From: Viola odorata
Lineage: Eukaryota; Streptophyta; Magnoliopsida; Malpighiales; Violaceae
Assembly: GCA_963691705.1 (NCBI GenBank)
Contig: OY829545.1
Location: forward strand, 31,731,475-31,795,474
Direction: 5' to 3'
Length of the DNA stretch: 64,000 bases
Part shown: in pieces, positions 56,500 to 64,000 of the stretch
Layout of the letters: each line of letters starts with the position of its first letter
Position numbering within the stretch: position 1 is the stretch's first letter
Notes under the pieces: model-generated
The model's database searches: none
What the model was told of the DNA's origin: nothing
The model's input: only the letters and a program-made list of their open reading frames with translations
Position numbers and translations under genes: made by a program

Positions 56500-57050
56500 T
56501 TGAGGAAATGACGATTTAAAAAGACGCGACCTTTGATATTTGAGCCTCCGTCATCGTGGAAACTGAGGCGGCAACCCTTGGTAAACACTCGGGCTTGTTT
56601 TCGGTTGGGCTTATGATAACTATTGACATGACTCTAGAGGCATTATCGTCCTTATACCCAGCATCAAGGCCGAAGTACTGTAGCTCCCCTCGAGCGTCTG
56701 ACACTGCTGACGCCGCCTCTCACCTAACGAGAAGTTCTGGGATGGTCGATATCAGCGGGGGGGTCTCACACAATATCCACGGCGTTATCCCATCCTAGAG
56801 CCTGCATGACGTCACTTGAAAGGACCTAAGCGTTATCTGCCAGAGATAACGCTTATCCCCTATAGGTAGCACCCTTGCCATTTGGCCTACGATCGGGAGT
56901 CGAACCCCTACCATTTGGAACAACCTTACTGACTTAGGCATCAGAGTTTCTACGCCGGAGACCCCCTCTAGCGCTTTGCAGATACACCAGACGGCCAGAA
57001 CAGTGATCTCGATCGGCCATTTTCCTCGCCTACCCTTCTCCAACAACCCT
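56500..57050 (+). repeat. LTR-like sequence of element C (borders unclear)
   Basis: The words 'TGACTTAGGCATCAGAG', 'TACGCCGGAGACCCCCTC' and 'CTTTGCAGATACACCAGAC' near 56928-56995 are typical of the right part of Tat-lineage LTRs in plants. A perfect inverted repeat AAGCGTTATCT/AGATAACGCTT lies at 56828-56854. Neither end could be fixed. Confidence 0.5.
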
Positions 57051-57054
57051 AGAA

Positions 57055-58818
57055 TCTTATCAAATATGAAAATAAATTTAGATTCAATACTTTCTAAAAA
57101 ATTTACAATTTTGACCTTCTTAGTGCTTAAAATATTAGAGAGAAGTGAAATTTGCAAATTTTATATGAAAATTAGAGTGAAGATGAAAAAAATTAAATAA
57201 CAATGGTAGAGCCTATAATACTGAAAAAATATTAAATAAATGAGTAAAATGGAAAAAAATTATAGATAATTAAAAAATGCCAAAGATATTGTAAAAAAAA
57301 TATGTAAACCATTTTTTTCCGTTATCGTAGGTCTTACACGTGCTGCATTTTTTCTCTAATCTTTATAATTTTTTGCAATTTTTTGCAATTTTTATAAATT
57401 TTTAACCATTAGAAAGATTATAATTATATATTTTAGAAAACTATAATATTTAAATGGCAAGTTTTAAGAGTATATGTACAAGTGGAAGATTTGAAAAATT
57501 ATTTGTTATAAACTTTAAGCTTAAAAATCAGTGAGTAATTTAGATAGAAAGGTAGGGATTGCTCCTTCATATATATATATTCTTATAGCTTGTGCAAAAT
57601 TTTGGTTACATTTTCATAGAGATTGATTGATATATATAATTCATGGCTGATCAAAGCCATATCTTTCAAGTCCTGGATGAGCATTTATCCACCCGAATTC
57701 TTGCATCACTTGTCTTTCATACTATAAAATATACGCGTAATTCTTGGTTTATAATTATTTTGTGCACCAAACAAAACATGAACGACACGGCAGTCCACGC
57801 CGGCAATTTGCCAACTTGATTAATTTTTTATTAGGCATTGATGTGAGATTGAAATTATTAAATGCATTAAATATATATAATACTAGGTTCGACCATGACT
57901 TGAAAGACTAGAAATTTGTATTTGATTTATTTATTTTTAAAATTAAATTGTGAATTCACATTTATTAATTCGACTCAATGAATATGAATGAGCGAATTCA
58001 ACATTATATACAAACGGTGTATCTAATAATTTTTCGGCTGAACAGTATATCCAATCAGCCTCTTGCAATATATTTAATTATTTGAATATATAATTGGTTT
58101 ACTAAATAATTTTTCTTTAATTTTATAAAAAATTAAAATGATGGTTATGGTGATGGGATAGAGACGCAAAAGGGTCCACCTTCCCTTACTACCAAAATAC
58201 ACCAGGGATATTGCAGTTGTGGGTCAAAATCATAATAACTAAACGCCTCTTGCGCTTCAAGGAAACAATGAGAATTTTTTTTTTCTATTAAGGGGGTCCT
58301 TCTATTTTATCAGAGTTTTCCTTTATTTTTTTCCTGAGCACTTTTTCTTTTTATAGGTAAATAGATGTGTTTGGTATTTTTATTTCAGAAATGAAAATAA
58401 AAAGGGAAAAAAGCTTTACCTTTGTTTAGTATAAAAATAAAAAATTTACAGAAATGTATAAATTCTCTATTATACATTTTTTACTTGTTAATATTTTTTT
58501 TTCTTTAATTTATTCATGATATAAGCAACAGCAAAATAAACCCAATTAAAAAATGATCATATTTTGTGAAAGTAGAAGATTAGAGAAGAAGAGAAAACTT
58601 AGCAGGAGGTTGAGGTAGGACGCAAGACATAGATGGATATGATTTTAACTATATAGCTTGGTAAATTCATAATTATGTAAAATTTAATGATTAGTTCGAA
58701 TGTGAGTAAAAATAATAATTAATTTTGATTTCATTCTAGCCTATAACCTCCCCCGTGTTATTGAATCATGTACAAATTTTAACTCCTTCCTTTATCATAC
58801 CCTTTCCGTTTCCTACTC
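57055..58818. other. AT-rich spacer
   Basis: Mostly AT-rich sequence with nothing recognisable apart from a short frame at 57643-57819. Confidence 0.45.
57643..57819 (+). CDS. Short 58-codon frame, unrecognised
   Basis: The frame begins Met-Ala-Asp-Gln-Ser-His and ends Gly-Asn-Leu-Pro-Thr, after a (TA)n-rich stretch that could act as a TATA region (57569-57580 and 57630-57639). There is no similarity that I know. It may be the worn first exon of a gene or a chance frame. Confidence 0.15.
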   Translation: MADQSHIFQVLDEHLSTRILASLVFHTIKYTRNSWFIIILCTKQNMNDTAVHAGNLPT

Positions 58819-60209
58819 TGATCGGCCACTATAAAAAAACTAAGTACAACTCAACACTATGCACAAATTAGGCTTATAAATAATGGAAAGATGATCATTC
58901 CATAGGGAATAAAAGTGAATATGAGTTTACTAAATCAATTAGGTATAAAACAATAACAACAAAAGTGGGGATTTTTAATGTAGGATTTAAAAAATAAAGT
59001 AGAATAGAAATTCAATTCAAGACCGAGAAGTAAAGAATCAGCAAAATAAACAAAAGTATTTTAAACAGAGATTGGTGAAACTCCCAGTGAACACCTAGGC
59101 AAGGTTTCGATATTATTCATGTGACGTTGATGCAAAGTTAGTCATTTCTAAAATCGTAGAACAACTATAGGATTCAAGTCCGGTTAGGATGCCAAATTAC
59201 TTGAAGAGAATGCTCTATCACGAATCCTAACCCTTTTAGTAACCCTAAGGTCCTCTTATAAAATTTAACTAGAATGATTGATAACGCTTAAGGAAAGACA
59301 GTTATTGGGAAAGATCTAAGAAGCTTAAACCTTTAACCTAAATTTTTTGATCTTCAAACTCAGTCGAACCTAAATTCTTATCTACTTACTTGATTCACAC
59401 GTGATTACAGATGCACTACTCAAGTTGATTGTAATTGTTTAGGATCAACCTAGATTGGCTAGATCAATAAGCAACCCATAAATAAAAATAACAATTCAAT
59501 TAAAATTAAAGAAATACGAAATAGAAAATATGAGACACGTTTAGATCTCGCAAAAGAACAAAATCAAAACCTATATTATCTTCATTGAGAATTAAAAACT
59601 TAGCTACTCGTGATAAATATAATAAAATATGAGAATTAAAATCGCATAAAACTGTAAAGACATATGTCTTGCTCGCGTGAAAACGAGACTTTCTACAAAT
59701 TCATAGCTAAAGATGTTTAAAAAAATCAAAACCAGAAGAAGAAGAGGAAGGAGCTGTCACTATCGTCTATATCTCCTTCGCGTCCTAGATTCTAGGGAAA
59801 GAAAAAAAGAAGGGTAATCCTTATCAATTGATTTCCTCTTATCCCATCCTAGAATCTCTCTTATTAATTAGGCACTCGATCAATCTCTTCTTCTTTCTTT
59901 ACTTCTATCACTTGTGTCCAACTCATATGCTTCTCAATGGGCTTATGTTGCTGGGTCCAACATATGTAGAGTCCTCCTCCTTTCAGGATAATTCGTGGGT
60001 GAGAACTAAGAATCTGTCAACTCTAGTATTGCATTCTAAATCTTGGTCCAAATTGCTCCCCAACTGCTCTGTACAACTACTTTTCTTAGAATTGTTGATG
60101 AACTACCTCTTTTTTCTAAAAAAGGGAAAAAGGTATGTTTTTAAATAATATCAAGGTCTGAAACCAAAGCATTTAAACAAGAAAAACTAGCAAAATAAAC
60201 ATGCAATCA
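58819..60209 (-). repeat. Athila-type LTR E, minus strand (3' LTR position)
   Basis: From TGATCGGCCAC to ACATGCAATCA this is 1391 bp, one base longer than the LTR of element B, and it shares the order of words with it (for example 'GAATGATTGATAA' at 59272, as at 31453). On the minus strand a polypurine tract, AGTGTGGGGGTTT, directly precedes its start, so it is the 3' LTR of a minus-strand element whose interior has been lost or displaced. Confidence 0.65.
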
Positions 60210-60222
60210 AAACCCCCACACT
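60210..60222 (-). promoter_or_regulatory. Polypurine tract of Athila E
   Basis: The minus strand reads AGTGTGGGGGTTT immediately before the LTR start TGATTGCATG, as in element A. Confidence 0.65.
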
Positions 60223-60835
60223 ATCTGATACGATCCGGCCTCCGTGTGAGTTGACCGAATGTATGAAACAATGGGAGGATCTAGCTCAAGAGTTTATTCA
60301 CACAACAACGAAGGAAAATTTGACTTAAACAAGAAGGAAAGACACGAAAGATGCAACGAAAATAGGAATCAACGAAAGATGTAGTGAAAGGGGAAGAGAT
60401 TACTAGAAGGGGTGATCAAACGGAATTGGGAAGTGGAAGATGAACACGGTGGAGATTAGTATTAAACACACTTGAATCTTGAAGAACACTTAGATGGAAA
60501 AATAGTCGGCAATATTCATATATTTCACTCACAATAGGTTACTAAAGGTTACAAGATCATGGTAGTAATCACAAGCAGCAAATTCACAAGAGAGATAGAT
60601 TTCCCAGAGAGAGTTAGGGAGGAGTATTGATGCGATCACGCCTACTGTAAAGCTTGGCGCTATCTCTCTTGTGAACCAAAAAGATATGGCGCCAGAAGGA
60701 TCGATAACCTGTAGCAAAGGCAAAAAACTAGCGCTATGGATTGAGGCAGAGATGAAGACAAAAATTCCCCATTCCGAGAGGCGAACCTTAACGGCGATCG
60801 AACATCATAGCAGAACCCAAGAATCGGATGCGCAT
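60223..60835. other. Region between Athila E and LTR F
   Basis: No supported gene is seen. A word 'AATACTCCTCCCTAACTCTCT' read on the minus strand near 60610 resembles part of the chromovirus-like LTRs to the right, so this may be a third diverged LTR piece. Confidence 0.4.
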
Positions 60836-60837
60836 AT

Positions 60838-61246
60838 TACTAGGAGCAATCAACTACAGGAAGCTTTTAGGAACGTGCATAATATCGGGAGCAGTCAACT
60901 ATCGAAAGCCTTCAGGAGAGTTATCGGGAGAAATCAACTACCAGAAGCCTTCGGGAGAGTTATCGGGAATGCACATGTTACCGGGACCAATCAACTACCG
61001 AAAACCTTCCGGGGTGATATTGGGAGCTCGCACATTACCAGGAGCGACTAACTATCAGAAGCCTTCGAGTGAGTCATTGGAAACGTGCATCTTACCGGGA
61101 ATGACTAAAGATCGGAAACCTCTAACGGGTCTATTTTTACTTACTAGTATAAATAACTAGCATTCTTCTCATTTTAGTCAGCTTATGTCTAAGTGTTTAT
61201 TGCTAGAGTCGAGAATACTCCTCCCGCTAAACACTGTAAACTCACA
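60838..61246 (+). repeat. LTR-like segment F, plus strand, with tandem repeats
   Basis: It begins near 'TACTAGGAGCAATCAACTAC' and contains five or six degenerate units with 'ATCAACTACCGAAAGCCTTC' and 'GGAGAGTTATCGGGA' (60840-61110), a TATA box TATAAATA at 61148-61155 and the word 'GAGAATACTCCTCCC'. The same order (ACTAGGAGCA, TATCGGGA units, TATAAATA, AGAATACTCCTCCC) occurs on the minus strand in D at 62170-61570, so F and D are related LTRs in opposite orientation. Confidence 0.5.
61148..61155 (+). promoter_or_regulatory. TATA box of LTR F
   Basis: TATAAATA followed after about 70 bp by GAGAATACTCCTCCC, matching the arrangement in D. Confidence 0.45.
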
Positions 61247-61632
61247 TTGTGAGAATTAAGTCTAGGAGACTACTTGATTTCGTGCAAGTAAAATACCCTT
61301 TGCCTCTAAGTTTTTGTTTGTGGTTTTTGTTGGTATCGATACGAATTTTGGGATATTTGTGTATCGATTGAATATGCTGGATTTCTGTTGGTGGATGATT
61401 AATTACAAGTTGGATTTGATTGTTTATTTCAGATTGAATTTCTAACTGCAAATCTATCGTTATTGATCTCATTTTCTGCTCTTCGTTATTTTCTCTTTCC
61501 GCTGCAACCTCCATGTCTCAACTCAAGCTAACTCTCTCAAGGAAGGGGGAGTTTAGGATGAAAAGGGAGGAGTATTCTCACTCTACAATTTCACTCAAAG
61601 CCTAAAGTAATGAGAATAGTTGCTAAGTTCGG

Positions 61633-61640
61633 TATTTATA
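61633..61640 (-). promoter_or_regulatory. TATA box of LTR D
   Basis: The minus strand reads TATAAATA, followed by TTCTCATTACTTTAGG and AGAATACTCCTCCC, as in F. Confidence 0.45.
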
Positions 61641-61807
61641 ATTAGTTACAAAATGTGGAGGGTTGTGCTCTTGTTGATGGGCTTTTAGGCCCACTTGGAG
61701 TGTTGAAGGCGATATTGGGTTTATGCATTGCTCGCGGTGGGTGTGAGGCTCGTGGGAGGTCTTCGTGATGGGGGAGGAGAGGCATGAGTCGTGCGATGGA
61801 TGGCCTA

Positions 61808-62135
61808 GGCTTTTCCCGATAGCCGATAGCTTCCATATTTCCCGATAGGTTTTCGATAGCTTGCACGAAGGACTTAAGGTTGGCGCTGGCCTCGCCTATG
61901 TCTCTCGATAGGCTCCCGATAGCTTGCAAGTCTCCTGATAGATTCTCAATAGTTTGCATGTCTTCTGATAGACCTTTCCTGATAAGTTGCACAAAGGACT
62001 TAGGGTTGGCACTAGCCTCGCCTATGTCTCTCGATGGGCTTCCGATAGCTTGCAATTTTCCCGATAGCTTGCATGTCTCCCGATAGCCTCCTAATAGCTT
62101 GCATATCTCCCGATAGACTTCTCCTGATAGCTTGC
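61808..62135. repeat. Tandem CCCGATAG-type repeats with a ~123-bp duplication
   Basis: Units such as TCCCGATAGCTTGCA and TCTCCTGATAG recur at least a dozen times. A larger block containing 'AAGGACTTA.GGTTGGC' and 'CTCGCCTATGTCTCTCGAT' is present twice, at about 61868-61935 and 61992-62060. Confidence 0.85.
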
Positions 62136-62189
62136 ATGCTCGATAGGCTTGTGCTTGGACTTGTGCTCCTAGTATGGTGTGCAATCACT

Positions 62190-64000
62190 ATTATAACCTG
62201 ATTGATGGCTTTGGATGGCTCTTCACTCAACTTGGCTTTGAACCAAAGGGTTAGTTTCCTTGCCATGTTCCGGGTGATTTGGCCCCGCGATAGGAAGTCT
62301 AAGAGTGGTGCATCCATGATCACATCATCTCCTCCCCCTTCGGAAGGATTCTTCCTCGAATCCGTATCCTCCGGCTCCTCGTGATCTGCATGGAAAGAAG
62401 ACAAGTCATTAACGTTGAAAGAATTGCTAATAGAACCATACTCACTTAGCAAGTCAATGACATAGGCATTGTCATTGATGCGGTGGAGGACTTGAAAAGG
62501 GTCATCGACTCTTGGACTCAATTTTCCTTGCCGGTGGTGAAGAAGAGATCTATTCGCCAATGGAGCCAAACCCATTATCCGGGCTCGAAAGAGGTAGTCT
62601 TTTTGCCTTGGTTGCGCTTCGCTGCCTCCCGCTCATTCATGTTCTTGATATTCTTCTGGACTTGCTCATGGAGTTTCTTGACTTCGGTGGCCTTGGAATT
62701 TCCATCTACACACTTAATGGAACTTACGGGTAAAGGTAAAAGGTCAAGGGAGGTTAAGGGCTTGAACCCATATACCACCTCAAATGGAGAAAAGCCAATA
62801 GAAGTATGATATGCATGACTGTAAGCAAATTCGGCAAAAGAAGGACAATTTTCCCATTTTACTCCATATATTTCTAACTATCACCTGAAGTAAAGATCCT
62901 AAAGTTCTATTTACCACCTCCGTTTGTCCATCCGTTTGTGGATGACAAGTGGTGGAGAAGAGAAGTTTAGTTCCCAACTTCGCCCATAAGGTTCTCCAAA
63001 AGTGACTCAAAAACTTAGTATCCCTATCGCTTACAATAATTTTAGGCATGACATGGATGCGCACAACATGTTGGAAGAATAAATGTGTAATGTGTGTGCC
63101 ATCATGCGTCTTTGCGCATGGTATAAAATGGGCCATTTTTTAGAAACGGTCAACAACAACAAAGATTGAATCATTACCACGCCGAGACCTAGGCAATCCT
63201 AACACAAAGTCCATTGATAAATCTACCTATAGTTGTTGAGCAACGGGCAGGGGCATGTAGCTAGCATGATGTTTAGAAGTGTATTTAGAAATTTTGCACA
63301 CAATGTAACGGTTCACAATGGTGGTTACATCAACCTTCATTCTTGGCCAAAAGAAATGTGACTTAAGCGCATGCAATGTTTTGGCAATTCCAAAATGTCC
63401 ACTTAGAGCTCCAAAATGAGCTTCTAAAATAAGCAATTCTCGGATGCTAGAGCAAGGAATGCAAAGTCTATCATGCTTAAATATAAAGTTTTCATGCCGA
63501 TAAAAGTGCAAGTGAGGTGTGTGTGAGCATGCTGCATAGATATCACGAAAATCTTCATCATTTGCATCTAACTCAATCAAGTAAGAAAATCCAAAAATTT
63601 ATGCATCAAGTGTGTTCAAAAGAGCGTACCTTCCTGAAAGCGCATCGACAATGACGTTCTCCTTGCCTTGCTTGTACTTTATCGTGTACGGAAATGCCTC
63701 TATGAACTCCATCCACTTTGCATGCCTCTTATTCAACTTAGCTTGCCCTTGAAGGAATTTCAAAGACAAGTGATCCGTGTGGATGATGAATTGGGCGGGT
63801 AGAAGGTAGTGTTCCTATCTCATGAGAGATCTCACCGAAGCATACAACTCTCGGTCATATATTGAGTAGTTGAGCTACGCGCCACTCAACTTCTCGCTAA
63901 AGTAAGCAATCGGTCGGCCTTCTTGTGTAAAAACAAAGCCAATACCAATGCCACTTGCGTCACACTCTAACTCAAATGCTTTAGTGAAGTTGGTAAGGGC
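62190..64000 (-). pseudogene. pol: Element D pol: RNase H and integrase, broken
   Basis: From the right edge the minus strand encodes RNase H ('[20 protein letters not shown]', 'YDRELYASVRSL', '[20 protein letters not shown]'), then the integrase zinc-binding part ('GALSGHFGIAKTLHALKSHF'), in which the first Cys of the C-x2-C pair is Tyr (RYIVCK). The catalytic core has 'VDLSMDFVLGLPRSRRGNDS', '[19 protein letters not shown]' and '[16 protein letters not shown]', so the D-D-E triad is visible. The C-terminal part reads 'AAKRNQGKKTTSFEPG' and 'INDNAYVIDLLSEYGSISNS'. Stops near 63600, 63224 and 63136 and frameshifts near 62860 and 62575 break it. The lineage is chromovirus-like (Reina/Tekay side), judged from the C-terminal motifs. 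Confidence 0.8.

Larger units (their letters stand above)
44045..57050 (+). mobile_element. Tat/Retand-like element C, decayed, with antisense ORFs
   Basis: On the plus strand the order is end of gag, protease, RT, RNase H, a second RNase H, integrase, a tandem array, then two extra ORF copies on the opposite strand, and LTR-like sequence near 56500-57050. The dual RNase H, the post-pol array and antisense ORFs before the 3' LTR all fit the Tat lineage (Retand-type). The 5' LTR and most of gag are missing at the left edge, which is approximate. Copies of a GCGATATCGC or GATAACGC motif recur in it. Confidence 0.7.
61540..62180 (-). repeat. LTR-like region of element D
   Basis: It holds a minus-strand TATA box (61633-61640) and many CTATCGGGA words. 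The outer limits are not fixed. An 90-codon frame at 61242-61514 lies beyond it and is not recognised. Confidence 0.45.
61247..64000 (-). mobile_element. Chromovirus-like element D, minus strand (partial)
   Basis: RNase H and integrase on the minus strand are followed by LTR-like sequence towards the left. RT, protease and gag would lie beyond the right edge. No clear chromodomain was seen at the C-terminus. Coding parts are broken. Confidence 0.65.

Noticed and set aside
56795..57157. 120-codon minus-strand frame over the LTR-like part of element C
   Set aside because: It is antisense to recognisable Tat LTR words and has no protein similarity.
60671..61160. Frames with repeated 'NQLPEAFGRVIG'- or 'NYRKPSGELSG'-like units
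   Set aside because: They are translations of the tandem repeats of LTR F in two frames. No independent evidence for a protein.
1..64000. tRNA or rRNA genes
   Set aside because: No cloverleaf with A and B box words or rRNA-like sequence was seen; primer-site sequences resemble tRNA ends only because they pair with them.

Overview
The window is nuclear DNA of a flowering plant, most likely a eudicot, in a retrotransposon-rich region. The signs are nested Ty3/gypsy elements of the Tat, Athila and chromovirus types, plant hAT-like and Mutator-like non-autonomous DNA elements, one spliced gene of a land-plant-specific family (a heavy-metal-associated isoprenylated plant protein, HIPP), and AT-rich spacers with GT-AG introns. 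The species cannot be named from the sequence alone. No rRNA, tRNA or CRISPR array was seen.

Layout. (1) 1-12369: the right part of a Tat-lineage non-autonomous retrotransposon on the + strand. It has a broken gag, no pol, two tandem arrays, a polypurine tract and a 4.0 kb 3' LTR. A reversed solo LTR of a related family (46-3439, target duplication cccac) sits in its 5' leader. A 1.1 kb hAT-type element (10732-11845) sits in its 3' LTR. (2) 12370-~13970: a gag-protease remnant of a chromovirus-like element into which the Tat element inserted. (3) ~13970-32377: Athila element B on the - strand, truncated at its 3' side and split by Athila element A (15401-27958, + strand). A is nearly complete, with matching LTRs and a gacac target duplication, but its genes are broken. 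(4) 32378-35150: the only intact host gene, a three-exon HIPP gene at 33535-34590. (5) 35150-44040: small DNA-transposon material, including a fragment resembling a GT92 glycosyltransferase, a 20-bp tandem array, a Mutator-like element with 0.33 kb inverted repeats, and a degenerate array of ~300-430 bp repeats. (6) ~44045-~57050: Tat/Retand-like element C on the + strand, with pol carrying a second RNase H, a tandem array, and two diverged antisense extra ORFs downstream of pol. (7) 58819-64000: a - strand Athila LTR (E), then chromovirus-like LTRs in opposite orientation (F and D) and the pol of D on the - strand, running off the window.

Only the HIPP gene looks functional. The other reading frames belong to transposable elements with stops, frameshifts or deletions. 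The most unusual pattern is that several of the retroelements each carry their own short, mostly palindromic motif, scattered through LTR, coding and untranslated parts: GTCTTGGCC/GGCCAAGAC arms in A, a TCCCAGGCCTGGGA-like palindrome in B, GCGATATCGC and GCGTTATC/GATAACGC in C, and TATCGGGA in D/F. This is an observation by eye and its function is unknown.
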